Origin: Vreelandella malpeensis | GTDB taxonomy: Bacteria > Pseudomonadota > Gammaproteobacteria > Pseudomonadales > Halomonadaceae | Assembly (NCBI RefSeq): GCF_020622355.1 | Contig: NZ_WHVL01000002.1 | Span: 1 to 64,000, forward strand | Direction of reading: 5' to 3' | DNA length: 64,000 nucleotides | Shown: in pieces, positions 43,410-52,610 of the stretch | How the letters are laid out: every line of letters begins with the position of its first letter | Position numbering within the stretch: the first letter of the stretch is position 1 | The notes under the pieces: model-generated | What the model was told of the DNA's origin: nothing | Database searches by the model: none | What the model saw: only the letters and a program-made list of their open reading frames with translations | Position numbers and translations under genes: made by a program

Positions 43410-43706
43410 ATGACCAAATCTGAATTAATCGAACAAATCGCGATGCGTCAACCGGAGCTGTCCGCCAAGGAAGTCGAGACGGCGGTGAGGATCATCCTGG
43501 ATGACATGACCGACGCGCTGTCCAGCGGTGGTCGCGTGGAAATTCGCGGATTCGGCAGCTTTTCGCTGCACTACCGCGAGCCGCGCGTGGGGCGCAACCC
43601 GAAGACCGGCGACCCCGTCGATCTCGAGGGCAAGTACGTTCCCCACTTCAAGCCGGGCAAGGAGCTGCGCGAACAGGTCGACGCCAGTCGGGCGCTGGGC
43701 TACTAG
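43410..43706 (+). CDS. ihfB: Integration host factor subunit beta
   Basis: A 98-aa DNA-bending HU/IHF family protein. [33 protein letters not shown] (arm with the intercalating Pro in RNPKTG) and the C-terminal helix are typical of the beta subunit. A CAGGGAG ribosome-binding site is present. In many gammaproteobacteria ihfB directly follows rpsA; here rpsA is absent and sdhE is divergent upstream, so the left flank is rearranged. IHF may also assist the integrase encoded nearby, as it does for other tyrosine recombinases. Confidence 0.97.
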   Translation: MTKSELIEQIAMRQPELSAKEVETAVRIILDDMTDALSSGGRVEIRGFGSFSLHYREPRVGRNPKTGDPVDLEGKYVPHFKPGKELREQVDASRALGY

Positions 43707-43803
43707 TCACACGACATCAACCCCCTGCGATATCGGGGATGACGCCAAGCCCGGGGTCGTACACAATAGAGCGATCATGCACGTCACAGCTTAGGAAAAT
43801 CTC

Positions 43804-44109
43804 ATGCGTTGGATCAAAGGGCTATTACTGGCCATTATTCTACTGGTGGTGCTGCTTGTCGGCATTCTCTTCGCTGTCAACAACCAGCAGACCGTGGCCC
43901 TGAACCTGATCTGGACCGAGCTTCCGCCGGTATCGCTCTCGGTATGGCTACTCGCCACGCTGACCTTCGGCGTCGTGCTGGGCATGCTGGCCATGCTGGG
44001 TGTCTATGTTCGCTTGAAGACGCGACTGGCGCGCAGCGAGCGACACAACCGGCATCAGCAGAAGGAGCTCGATCGACTACGCACCCAGGAGTTCAAGGAA
44101 CTGGTGTAA
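43804..44109 (+). CDS. lapA: LapA domain protein (YciS)
   Basis: A 101-aa inner-membrane protein with two transmembrane segments (about 4-24 and 43-68) around the NNQQTVALNLIW motif, and a C-terminal coiled-coil tail. It works with LapB in the balance between lipopolysaccharide and phospholipid synthesis. The stop is immediately followed by the lapB ATG. Confidence 0.93.
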   Translation: MRWIKGLLLAIILLVVLLVGILFAVNNQQTVALNLIWTELPPVSLSVWLLATLTFGVVLGMLAMLGVYVRLKTRLARSERHNRHQQKELDRLRTQEFKELV

Positions 44110-45309
44110 ATGCAGGACGCCGTGCTGCTCGGCGTGCTGCTGGCGGCAGTCGCCACCGGCTTCGGGCTGGGCATTCGCTTTGATGCGCGGCGCAAACACC
44201 GCCATCCGACCACGACCGACTCTTCTCTCGCGCGTGAATACTTCGTCGGCCTCAACTACCTGCTCGACGAAAAGCCCGACCAGGCGATCCACACCTTCAT
44301 CCATGCCCTCGACGTCAATAGCGACACCGTCGAGACGCACATCGCGCTTGGCAAGCTGTTTCGCGCCCGGGGCGAAGCCGACAAGGCGGTCAGCATCCAC
44401 CAGAACCTGCTCGCCCGCCCCGCGCTCTCTTCCGAGACCAATGCCCACGTCCAGCTCGAGCTCGCCCAGGATTTCATCGCCCTGGGTGTCCATGATCGCG
44501 CCGAGCGGCTGCTGCAGACGCTGTTGTCCCAGACCGGCAATGACACCTATCGCCTGCGCGCCAAGCGCCTGCTGATCGACCTTCTGGATCGTGAGCACGA
44601 ATGGCAGCAAGCTCTCGACACCGTTCACTCCATGCTCAAGCAGCAGCCCGGCATGCGCCGCGCCGCCGCTCACTGGCACTGCGAGCTTGCTCGCGAAGAG
44701 ATCGGTCAGTCAAGCCGCCAACTCGCTCGGCGCCACCTCAAGAAAGCGTTGCAGATGGATGAGACCTGCGTTCGCGCCACGCTGATGCTCAGCGAGCTCG
44801 AGATGGAGAACGGCCAGTATCAGCGCGCCATCGAGTGGCTCGAACGCATTCCGCACCAGGACATCGCCCACGTACCGACGATGCTGCCGGCGCTGCAGCG
44901 CGCCTACGAGCGCCAGGAGGCGCCCGAGAAGTTCGAGTCGCACCTCTACCGCTTGCTGGGTCAGGCGCCCTACACCAGCGTGATTATCGCCCTCGGCGAG
45001 CTCGTCCACCGCCGCGACGGGGTGGATGGCGCCATCGAGTGCACCGGCGAGTGGCTACGCGAAGCGCCGAGCCTGGGGGGCCTCGACTATTTGATCGACC
45101 TGTATCTGCAAAGCGAACGACTCGGTGGCAAGGCCACGCCGGACACCCGCCTTCTGCTGTTGAAGCACCATACCGATGCCTTGCTGGAGGACCGCCCGCG
45201 CCATCGCTGCCGGCACTGCGGATTCGCGAGCGAAGGACTGACCTGGCAGTGCCCTAGCTGCCGTCGCTGGGGCACCATCAAGCCGATCACGGGCATCGAG
45301 GGCGAGTAG
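44110..45309 (+). CDS. lapB: Lipopolysaccharide assembly protein LapB (YciM)
   Basis: A 399-aa membrane-anchored adaptor with an N-terminal transmembrane helix (about 3-20), then TPR repeats (about 50-350: YFVGLNYLLDEKPDQAIHTF, ALGKLFRARGEADKA). A C-terminal rubredoxin-like metal module (CRHCGFASEGLTWQCPSC) completes it. In E. coli it regulates FtsH-dependent turnover of LpxC. ATG directly after lapA, so coupled. Confidence 0.95.
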   Translation: MQDAVLLGVLLAAVATGFGLGIRFDARRKHRHPTTTDSSLAREYFVGLNYLLDEKPDQAIHTFIHALDVNSDTVETHIALGKLFRARGEADKAVSIHQNLLARPALSSETNAHVQLELAQDFIALGVHDRAERLLQTLLSQTGNDTYRLRAKRLLIDLLDREHEWQQALDTVHSMLKQQPGMRRAAAHWHCELAREEIGQSSRQLARRHLKKALQMDETCVRATLMLSELEMENGQYQRAIEWLERIPHQDIAHVPTMLPALQRAYERQEAPEKFESHLYRLLGQAPYTSVIIALGELVHRRDGVDGAIECTGEWLREAPSLGGLDYLIDLYLQSERLGGKATPDTRLLLLKHHTDALLEDRPRHRCRHCGFASEGLTWQCPSCRRWGTIKPITGIEGE

Positions 45310-46005
45310 TTAGGCGATTTCCGCCTCGATCGCCGACAGCGCGGCCATCGGGTCGCTCGCCTGGGTGACCGGGCGGCCGATCACCAGGTGCGTGCTGCCC
45401 TCCTTCAACGCCTTTGCCGGCGTCATCACGCGCTCCTGATCGTTGAGCGCGGCGAAGTGCGGGCGAATGCCCGGGGTCACTTTCAAAAACGCCTCGCCAA
45501 GGCTCGACTTGAGCGCGGCAGCTTCGCGCGCCGAGCAGACCACGCCATCTAGCCCGCTTTGCCGAGTAAGGGCGGCCAAGCGCATCACCTGCTCATCGAG
45601 AGCGCCGGCCACGCCGGTGCCCGCCAGCACGTCCTGCGTCATGCTGGTCAGCACCGTGACGGCGATGAGGTGGGTGGCAAGCTTCTTCTCCTGCAGCCGC
45701 CGGGCGGCAGCGCGCATCATCTCGCCGCCGCCGGCGGCGTGAACGTTGACCATCCATACGCCCTGCTCCGCCGCCGCCTCGACGGCGCCCGCCACGGTAT
45801 TGGGAATGTCGTGGAATTTGAGATCGAGAAATACCTCGAAGCCTCGCCCGTGTAGCGCCTCGAGCACCGCCGGCCCGCTACGGGTGAAAAGCTCCTTGCC
45901 GACCTTGACGCGACAGCGCGTCGGATCGAGCTGATCCGCCATGCAAAGTGCCTGGTCGAGCGAAGGATAATCGAGGGCGATGATGAGGGGGGAATCTGTA
46001 GCCAC
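45310..46005 (-). CDS. pyrF: Orotidine 5'-phosphate decarboxylase
   Basis: A 231-aa TIM-barrel enzyme making UMP from OMP. Motifs are IIALDYPS (Asp11), KVGKELF, the signature [12 protein letters not shown] with the catalytic Lys-Asp network, and VIGRPVT at the C-terminus. GTG start with AAGGAG at 7 nt. It abuts lapB convergently, whereas in E. coli and many relatives pyrF follows lapB on the same strand, so this copy is inverted relative to that order. Confidence 0.97.
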   Translation of the reverse strand: MATDSPLIIALDYPSLDQALCMADQLDPTRCRVKVGKELFTRSGPAVLEALHGRGFEVFLDLKFHDIPNTVAGAVEAAAEQGVWMVNVHAAGGGEMMRAAARRLQEKKLATHLIAVTVLTSMTQDVLAGTGVAGALDEQVMRLAALTRQSGLDGVVCSAREAAALKSSLGEAFLKVTPGIRPHFAALNDQERVMTPAKALKEGSTHLVIGRPVTQASDPMAALSAIEAEIA

Positions 46006-46235
46006 GGCGCGCTCCTTGAGATGATCGCGCCAGTATATCAGCCTTGATGAGCCTTTTCGTGTAAGCGATGACTACGTAAGCGCGCGCGGAATTCCTACAT
46101 CACCTGTCGTCACCGTATGACGGCAAGCACCGAACTTTCTAGCTACGTTGACAAGGACTGAAGCCCGCTTAGGGAACGGGCCTTGGTCGAAGGATGCACT
46201 CAATTACCCGAATCACAACGAAGAGGATGCTGAAC

Positions 46236-46514
46236 ATGCAACGATTCATCAAGGGCTTGGGAGTAGCGGCGGTGATCGGTATGAGCTTGGCGGGTACCGC
46301 CTTCGCACAGTCGGTTGCGCCAATCAACGTCAATACCGCCGACGCGGAGCTCCTTGCAGAGCTGCCCGGCGTCGGGCCGAGCCGCGCAGCGGCGATCGTC
46401 GAGGAGCGAAATGCCAACGGCGAGTTCGAAAATGCCGAGGATCTCACCCGGGTCAGCGGTATCGGCCAGGCCACGGTGAGCGGCATGGAAGACCAGATCG
46501 TCTTCTCGGATTGA
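46236..46514 (+). CDS. ComEA-like helix-hairpin-helix DNA-binding protein
   Basis: A 92-aa secreted protein: Sec signal peptide (MQRFIKGLGVAAVIGMSLAG, cleavage after AFA) followed by two helix-hairpin-helix motifs (INVNTADAELLAELPGVGPS and RVSGIGQATVSG). ComEA family proteins bind double-stranded DNA in the periplasm during natural transformation. The ATG at 46236 follows GAGG; earlier in-frame starts add no signal-like sequence. Confidence 0.93.
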   Translation: MQRFIKGLGVAAVIGMSLAGTAFAQSVAPINVNTADAELLAELPGVGPSRAAAIVEERNANGEFENAEDLTRVSGIGQATVSGMEDQIVFSD

Positions 46515-46521
46515 TGCCTCG

Positions 46522-46560
46522 GGCCCGCTTTTACAGGATCGCGGGCCTGCCTTTCTTCTT
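46522..46560 (+). terminator. Terminator of the comEA-like gene
   Basis: Stem GGCCCGC/GCGGGCC (46522-46528 and 46541-46547) with a 12-nt loop, followed by a pyrimidine-rich TGCCTTTCTTCTT. It also lies at the end of the convergent prp operon. Confidence 0.65.
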
Positions 46561-47736
46561 CTAGCTCTCGAAGGGCACGAATACGGCGCCTTGCATCAGC
46601 ACCCGAGCGCTGCGGCTCATCACCGCCCGGTCGATCCGCCAGCGCCCATCCACCCGGCTTGCTCTGGCGCCTACCTGCAGAACCCCCGAGGGATGACCGA
46701 AGGTGACCGCTTCGCGCTCACCCCCGCCGGCGGCCAGGTTCACCAGCGTACCCTCAATCGCCGCTGCCGAGGCAATCGCCACCGCCGCGGTGCCCATCAT
46801 GGCGTGATGCAGCTTGCCCATGGAGAGCGCCCGTACCAGCAGGTCGATCTCACTCCCCGCCACGTTTCGACCACTCGATGCCGTATAGCCCGTCGGCGGC
46901 GCCACGAAGGCCACTTTCGGCGTATGCTGGCGAGCACCGGCCGCCTCGAGGGTTTCAGCAAGCCCCATCCTGAGAGAAGCGTGAACGCGGATCGCCTCGA
47001 ACCGGGCCAGCGCTTTGGCGTCAACGTTGATCGCCGCCTGAAGCTCGGTGCCGGTATAACCCACGTCTTTTGCATTGACGAACACCGTGGGGATGCCCGC
47101 GTTGATCAGCGTGGCCTCGAGAGTGCCTACGCCCGGCACCTCGAGGACGTCAACCCGGTTTCCGGTAGGAAAGATCGCGCCTTCGCCGTCGGCGGGGTCG
47201 ACGAAGGCGACGGGAATCTCGGCGGCGGGAAAGGTCACGCCGTCGAGCTCGAAGTCACCGGTCTCCTGCACCCGGCCGGCGCTGATCGGTACCTGCGCGA
47301 TAATGGTCTTTGCGATATTCGCCTGCCAGATACGCACTTCAACCACGCCGTTCTCGGGAATTCGCGCGGCCTCGATCAGCCCGGCGCGAATCGCGAAGGG
47401 GCCGACGGCGGCGGAGAGGTTGCCGCAGTTGCCGCTCCAGTCGACGAAGGGACGGTCGATGGCGACCTGGCCGAACAGGTAGTCGACATCGTGCTCGGGG
47501 GACGCACTTTTCGAGAGGATCACCGCCTTGCTGGTGCTCGACGTCGCCCCACCCATGCCGTCGATCTGCTTTTCATAAGGGTCCGGGCTTCCCATCAGGC
47601 GCAGCAGCAACCGGTCGCGCGCGGGGCCCGGCGAGCGCGCCGCCTCGGGCAGGTCATCGAGCTTGAAGAACACGCCCTTGCTGGTGCCGCCGCGCATGTA
47701 GGTGGCGGAAATCTCGATTTGCGGGCTCGTCGCCAT
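46561..47736 (-). CDS. prpF: 2-methylaconitate cis-trans isomerase PrpF
   Basis: A 391-aa PrpF-fold isomerase that works with AcnD to turn 2-methylcitrate into 2-methylisocitrate via methylaconitate. Family patterns: YMRGGTSKGVFF at the N-terminus, GMGGATSSTSKAVIL, WSGNCGNLSAAVGPFAI with the catalytic Cys, and the C-terminal HPSGVLQVGA. AGGAG precedes the ATG. Last gene of the prp operon. Confidence 0.96.
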   Translation of the reverse strand: MATSPQIEISATYMRGGTSKGVFFKLDDLPEAARSPGPARDRLLLRLMGSPDPYEKQIDGMGGATSSTSKAVILSKSASPEHDVDYLFGQVAIDRPFVDWSGNCGNLSAAVGPFAIRAGLIEAARIPENGVVEVRIWQANIAKTIIAQVPISAGRVQETGDFELDGVTFPAAEIPVAFVDPADGEGAIFPTGNRVDVLEVPGVGTLEATLINAGIPTVFVNAKDVGYTGTELQAAINVDAKALARFEAIRVHASLRMGLAETLEAAGARQHTPKVAFVAPPTGYTASSGRNVAGSEIDLLVRALSMGKLHHAMMGTAAVAIASAAAIEGTLVNLAAGGGEREAVTFGHPSGVLQVGARASRVDGRWRIDRAVMSRSARVLMQGAVFVPFES

Positions 47737-47799
47737 GAAGTCGCTCCTGAAACGCCCGGCGCAGGGCCGGGCGTAAGTGTTGAGAATGACAATGCCGGG

Positions 47800-50436
47800 T
47801 CAGGCCGGTGTCGCCTCCAGAAAGTCCTTGGCAAAGCGCTGCAGCACGCCGCCGGCTGTGTAGATGGAGACCTCTTCGGCGGTATCAAGCCGGCAGATTA
47901 CCGGTACGCGCTCGGTGCCGCCAGCGCGGTGAATCAAAAGCGAAAGCGTCGCGCCTGGCGCGGTGTCGCCTTCCACATCGAACACTTCGGTGCCGTCCAG
48001 CGCCAGAGTCTTGCGCGTGGTGCCGGGCTCGAACTGCAGCGGCATTACGCCCATCCCCACCAGGTTGGTGCGATGGATGCGCTCGAAGCCTTCGGCGACG
48101 ATCGCCTCGACCCCGGCGAGCGCCACGCCCTTGGCCGCCCAGTCCCGCGAGGAGCCCTGGCCGTAGTCGTTGCCGGCGATGATGATCAGGGGCTGCCTAC
48201 GCGCCATGTAGGTTTCGATCGCCTCCCACATGCGCACCACCTTGCCTTCGGGCTCAAGGCGGGCAAGCGAGCCCTGGCGCACGTGGCCCTGGTCGTCGAG
48301 GGCCATCTCGTTATAGAGCTTGGGGTTGGCAAAGGTCGCCCGCTGGGCGGTGAGGTGATCGCCCCTGTGAGTGGCGTAGGAGTTGAAGTCCTCCTCCGGC
48401 AGGCCCATCTTCAGCAGGTACTCTCCCGCCGCGCTGTCCGCCAGGATGGCATTCGACGGCGACAGGTGATCGGTGGTGATGTTGTCCGGCAGTATCGCCA
48501 GCGGCCGCATGCCCTTGAGCGCCCGGGCGCGTGCCATGTTGCCCTCCCAGTAGGGCGGACGGCGAATGTAGGTACTCTGCGGGCGCCACTCGTAGAGCGG
48601 GTCGACCGGTGCGCCCGCGCGCTTGTCGAGATCGAACATCGGAATGTAGGTCTGGCGAAACTGCTCCGGCTTGACCGAAGCCTTGACGATGGCGTCGATC
48701 TCGCTGTCGTCGGGCCAGATGTCCTTGAGCGTGATCGGGTGGCCGCGGTCGTCCACCCCCAGCACGTCCTTCTCGATATCGAAGCGGATGGTGCCGGCGA
48801 TGGCGTAGGCCACCACCAGCGGCGGCGAGGCCAGAAACGCTTGCTTGGCGTAGGGGTGGATGCGTCCGTCGAAGTTGCGGTTGCCTGAAAGCACCGCCGT
48901 GGCATACAGATCGCGCTCGATGATCTCGCGCTGGATGGCCGGGTCCAGCGAGCCGGACATGCCGTTGCAGGTGGTACAGGCGTAGCCCACCACGCCGAAG
49001 CCGAGCGTCTCGAGCTCTGCCATCAGCCCGGCGTCCTCGAGATACATTTTCACCGTTTTCGAGCCGGGCGCCAGCGACGACTTCACCCAAGGCTTGCGCA
49101 AGAGCCCCAGCCGGTTGGCGTTGCGGGCGATCAGCCCCGCCGCCACCATGTTGCGCGGGTTGGAGGTATTGGTGCAGCTGGTGATCGCGGCGATGATCAC
49201 CGCGCCGTCGGGGAGCCGGCCGTCGAGCTCATCCTGTTGCGCGGCTTCAAGATTGACCGCGATGCCGCGGTGGGCGAGCTCCGAGGTCGGCAAATGGGCG
49301 TGCGGGTTCGACGGCCCGGCAAGCGTTCGAGTAACGCTCGAAAGATCGAAGCGCAGCGTCCGCTCGTACTCGGCGGTTTCGAGATCGCTGGCCCAAAGGC
49401 CGGTCTCTTTGGCGTAGGCTTCTACCAGCGCGACCTGCTCGTCGTCGCGCCCGGTGAGCTTGAGATAGTCGATGGTCTGGTCGTCGATGTAGAACATCGC
49501 CGCGCTCGCCCCGTACTCCGGCGTCATGTTGGAGATCGTCGCCCGGTCGCCGATGCCGAGCGCGTCTGCCCCTTCACCGAAGAACTCGAGATACGCCCCG
49601 ACCACGCGCTCGCGACGCAAGAACTCGGTGATCGCCAGCACCATGTCGGTGCCAGTGACGCCGGGGGCAAGCCGGCCCGAAAGCTCGACGCCAACGATAT
49701 CCGGCAGGCGCATCATCGAGGCGCGCCCGAGCATCACGCTCTCTGCCTCGAGCCCACCCACGCCTATCGATATCACCCCGAGGGCATCGACCATCGGCGT
49801 GTGGCTGTCGGTACCCACGCAGGTATCCGGAAAGGCTACCCGGGCGCCGGAATCGAGCTTTCGACACTGCACCACCGGCGACATCTTCTCCAGGTTGATC
49901 TGGTGCATGATGCCGTTGCCCGGCGGGATCACGTCGACGTTCTCGAAGGCGAGCTTGGTCCAGTTGATGAAGTGAAAGCGGTCGTCGTTGCGCCGCTCCT
50001 CGACCTCGCGGTTCTTCTCGAAGGCCTGGGCGTCGTCGCCGTTATGCTCCACGGCGAGCGAGTGATCGACGATCAATTGGGTCGGCACCACCGGGTTGAC
50101 CTGGGCTGGGTCGCCGCCGCGCTCGGCAATGGCGTCCCGTAGCCCGGCAAGATCGACAAGTGCGGTCTGGCCGAGGATGTCGTGGCACACGACCCGCGCC
50201 GGGTACCAGGGAAAGTCGAGATCGCACCGACGCTCGATGAGCTGGATCAGGGCATCACGCAAGAGCCCGGGCTCGCAGCGGCGCACCAGCTGCTCGGCGA
50301 GTACACGAGAGGTGTAGGGAAGCTTTGCATAGGCGCCGGGCGATAGCTCCTCGACGGCCTGGCGGGCATCGAAAAAGTCGACCGGCTCGCCCTGCATTGC
50401 GGCGCCGGGAAGGGGCTTGCGATAGTCACTGTTCAT
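47800..50436 (-). CDS. acnD: Fe/S-dependent 2-methylisocitrate dehydratase AcnD
   Basis: An 878-aa aconitase-family enzyme. Cys ligands of the [4Fe-4S] cluster are visible in AITSCTNTSNPRN and YACTTCNGMSGSLDP. VGTDSHTPMVDALGV is the substrate-binding region, and the C-terminal swivel domain includes GNDYGQGSSRDWAAKG. It differs from AcnA in length and N-terminus. It dehydrates 2-methylcitrate and requires PrpF to restore the proper isomer. Strong AGGAGG; lies 9 nt after prpC. Confidence 0.96.
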   Translation of the reverse strand: MNSDYRKPLPGAAMQGEPVDFFDARQAVEELSPGAYAKLPYTSRVLAEQLVRRCEPGLLRDALIQLIERRCDLDFPWYPARVVCHDILGQTALVDLAGLRDAIAERGGDPAQVNPVVPTQLIVDHSLAVEHNGDDAQAFEKNREVEERRNDDRFHFINWTKLAFENVDVIPPGNGIMHQINLEKMSPVVQCRKLDSGARVAFPDTCVGTDSHTPMVDALGVISIGVGGLEAESVMLGRASMMRLPDIVGVELSGRLAPGVTGTDMVLAITEFLRRERVVGAYLEFFGEGADALGIGDRATISNMTPEYGASAAMFYIDDQTIDYLKLTGRDDEQVALVEAYAKETGLWASDLETAEYERTLRFDLSSVTRTLAGPSNPHAHLPTSELAHRGIAVNLEAAQQDELDGRLPDGAVIIAAITSCTNTSNPRNMVAAGLIARNANRLGLLRKPWVKSSLAPGSKTVKMYLEDAGLMAELETLGFGVVGYACTTCNGMSGSLDPAIQREIIERDLYATAVLSGNRNFDGRIHPYAKQAFLASPPLVVAYAIAGTIRFDIEKDVLGVDDRGHPITLKDIWPDDSEIDAIVKASVKPEQFRQTYIPMFDLDKRAGAPVDPLYEWRPQSTYIRRPPYWEGNMARARALKGMRPLAILPDNITTDHLSPSNAILADSAAGEYLLKMGLPEEDFNSYATHRGDHLTAQRATFANPKLYNEMALDDQGHVRQGSLARLEPEGKVVRMWEAIETYMARRQPLIIIAGNDYGQGSSRDWAAKGVALAGVEAIVAEGFERIHRTNLVGMGVMPLQFEPGTTRKTLALDGTEVFDVEGDTAPGATLSLLIHRAGGTERVPVICRLDTAEEVSIYTAGGVLQRFAKDFLEATPA

Positions 50437-50445
50437 GGTGGCCTC

Positions 50446-51573
50446 CTACGCGCGCTCGTCGATCGGCACCCACTCGCTCTTCTCGGGGCCGATGTAGTCG
50501 GCGCTCGGGCGAATGATGCGGTTGTTGGCGCGCTGCTCGAACACGTGGGCCGCCCAGCCGGTCAGCCGCGACATGACGAAGATCGGCGTGAACAGCTTGG
50601 TCGGAATATCCATGAAGTGGTAGGCGCTGGCGTGGAAGAAGTCCGCGTTGCAGAAGAGCTTCTTCTCCCGCCACATCACCTCCTCGCAGCGCTCGGAGAC
50701 GGCATAGAGGGTGGTGTCGCCCACATCTTCGGAGAGCTTTTTCGACCACTTTTTGATGATCGCGTTGCGCGGGTCCGACTCACGGTAGATCGCGTGGCCA
50801 AAGCCCATGACCTTCTCCTTGCGTTCGAGCTTGCCGAGCATCTCGCGCTCCGCCTCGTCCGGCGAGGACCACTCTTCGATCATCGCCATCGCCGCCTCGT
50901 TGGCGCCGCCGTGCAGTGGGCCTCTGAGGGAGCCGATCGCGCCGGTGATGCAGGAGTGCATGTCGGAAAGCGTCGAGGCGCAGACCCGGGCAGTAAAGGT
51001 GGAAGCGTTGAACTCGTGCTCGGCGTAGAGGATGAGCGAGACGTTCATCACCCGGGCGTGTAGATCGGAGGACGGCTCGCCGCGCAGCAGGTGGAGAAAG
51101 TGCCCACCTACGGAGTTGTCGTCGGTCTCGGTGTCAATGCGCACGCCGTCGTGGCTGAAGCGGTACCAGTAGCAGATGATCGAAGGCAGTACGGCGAGCA
51201 GCCGGTCGGCAACGTCCTGCTGCTCGTCGAAGCTCTCCTCGGTCTCGAGATTGCCGAGCATCGAGGTGCCGGTGCGCATCACATCCATCGGGTGAGCGTC
51301 TGCCGGAATCTCCTCGAGCACGGTCTTGAGCGCCGACGGCAGGCCGCGAAGGCCCTTGAGCGTCTCGATGTAGTGGTCGAGCTCGGCCCGGTTGGGCAGT
51401 TTGCCTTTCAAGAGCAGGTAAGCGACCTCCTCGAACGTCGCCTTTTCGGCAAGCGTATCGATGTCGAAGCCCCGGTAGGTGAGCCCGGAGCCGGTCTTTC
51501 CGACGGTGCAAAGGGCGGTGCTGCCCGCGCTCTGCCCGCGAAGTCCTGCGCCTGCCAGCGGTTTGTCAGCCAT
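50446..51573 (-). CDS. prpC: 2-methylcitrate synthase PrpC
   Basis: A 375-aa citrate synthase-family enzyme condensing propionyl-CoA with oxaloacetate. Active-site regions are GPLHGGANEAAM and MGFGHAIYRESDPR with the two catalytic His residues. The N-terminal GLRGQSAGSTALCTVGKTG is characteristic of the PrpC type rather than GltA. AGGAGA precedes the ATG. It is separated from prpB by a repeat-containing spacer. Confidence 0.96.
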   Translation of the reverse strand: MADKPLAGAGLRGQSAGSTALCTVGKTGSGLTYRGFDIDTLAEKATFEEVAYLLLKGKLPNRAELDHYIETLKGLRGLPSALKTVLEEIPADAHPMDVMRTGTSMLGNLETEESFDEQQDVADRLLAVLPSIICYWYRFSHDGVRIDTETDDNSVGGHFLHLLRGEPSSDLHARVMNVSLILYAEHEFNASTFTARVCASTLSDMHSCITGAIGSLRGPLHGGANEAAMAMIEEWSSPDEAEREMLGKLERKEKVMGFGHAIYRESDPRNAIIKKWSKKLSEDVGDTTLYAVSERCEEVMWREKKLFCNADFFHASAYHFMDIPTKLFTPIFVMSRLTGWAAHVFEQRANNRIIRPSADYIGPEKSEWVPIDERA

Positions 51574-51586
51574 GGTGCGTCTCCTC

Positions 51587-51660
51587 AGTGCTTTTTTATA
51601 AGTGCTTTTATCAATGCTTTTATAAGTACTTTTTATAGGTGTTTCTTACAGGTGCTTATG
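51587..51660 (-). repeat. Degenerate tandem repeats of about 13 nt in the prpB-prpC spacer
   Basis: The plus strand reads AGTGCTTTTTTATA, AGTGCTTTTATCA, ATGCTTTTATA, AGTACTTTTTATA, GGTGTTTCTTACA, GGTGCTTATG: about six units of 11-14 nt in tandem. In the sense of the prp transcript the unit is TTATAAAAGCACT, with the core AAAAGC shared with the pgsA/tRNA-Gly array. No reading frame uses it. It ends just before the prpC ribosome-binding site, so it could affect prpC translation or mRNA stability. Confidence 0.7.
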
Positions 51661-51687
51661 GTTAACGGGCTTCATGGAGCTTGATCG

Positions 51688-52590
51688 TCAGCGCTCATTT
51701 TGCTCGCTGAACAGCGCATCGAGCTTCTGCTCGAAGTCGTGGTAGTTGAGAAAGTCGTAGAGCTCGTCGCGAGTCTGCATGGTATCGACGACCTCGCGCT
51801 GATGACCGTGGTCGAGAATGCTCTGGTAGACCCTGAGCGCGGCGGCGTTCATGGCGCGAAACGCCGACAGCGGGTAGAGCACCATTGCGCAGCCGGCCTC
51901 ACCCAGCTCGGCTTGGGTGAACAAGGGCGTAGCGCCGAACTCGGTGATGTTGGCCAGAATCGGCGCGTCGACGCGGGTACAGAACGCCCGGTAGTCGTCA
52001 AGGCTGTGCACGGCTTCGGCGAAAATGGCGTCGGCCCCAGCCTCGATGCAGGCGTTGGCGCGCTCGATCGCGGCGTCGAGCCCCTCTTTCTGGAAGGCGT
52101 CGGTGCGCGCGATCAGGTAGAAATCCGCGTCACGCCTGGCGTCCGCCGCCGCCTTGATGCGATCGACCATCTCACTTTGGGAGACGATCGCCTTGTTCGG
52201 CCGGTGGCCGCAGCGCTTCTGGGCGATCTGATCTTCGATATGCACCGCGGCGACGCCTGCGCGCTCCATCTCCCTGATCGTGCGGGCGATATTGAATGCC
52301 CCGCCCCAACCGGTATCGATATCCACCAGCAGCGGCAGGTCGGTGGCGCCGCAGATGCGGTGGGCGTCCTCGACCACGTCGTTCATGGTGGTCATGCCCA
52401 GATCCGGCAGCCCGAAGGAGGCGTTGGCGACCCCGCCGCCGGAAAGGTAGATCGCCTTGTGCCCGACCCGCTCGGCCATCAGCGCGGTGTAGGCGTTGAT
52501 GGTGCCGAGAATCGGCAGCGGGCGTTGATCCTGTAGCGCCTGACGAAACCGGGCGCCCGGGGTGAGCGAGGATGAAGGGTGGGTGGACAT
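51688..52590 (-). CDS. prpB: 2-methylisocitrate lyase PrpB
   Basis: A 300-aa lyase of the isocitrate lyase/PEP mutase superfamily that cleaves 2-methylisocitrate to pyruvate and succinate. The family signature KRCGHRPNK with the catalytic Cys is near residue 120; [16 protein letters not shown] lines the metal site. The ATG at 52590 follows AGGAGA; an earlier in-frame start is less likely. It is the first enzyme gene after prpR. Confidence 0.96.
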   Translation of the reverse strand: MSTHPSSSLTPGARFRQALQDQRPLPILGTINAYTALMAERVGHKAIYLSGGGVANASFGLPDLGMTTMNDVVEDAHRICGATDLPLLVDIDTGWGGAFNIARTIREMERAGVAAVHIEDQIAQKRCGHRPNKAIVSQSEMVDRIKAAADARRDADFYLIARTDAFQKEGLDAAIERANACIEAGADAIFAEAVHSLDDYRAFCTRVDAPILANITEFGATPLFTQAELGEAGCAMVLYPLSAFRAMNAAALRVYQSILDHGHQREVVDTMQTRDELYDFLNYHDFEQKLDALFSEQNER

Positions 52591-52610
52591 GGTCTCTCCT
52601 GTGGTTATTG

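Noticed and set aside
46591..48888. A 765-codon plus-strand open frame opposite prpF/acnD
   Set aside because: Crosses two well-supported minus-strand genes and their ribosome-binding sites; composition is typical of a GC-rich antisense shadow.
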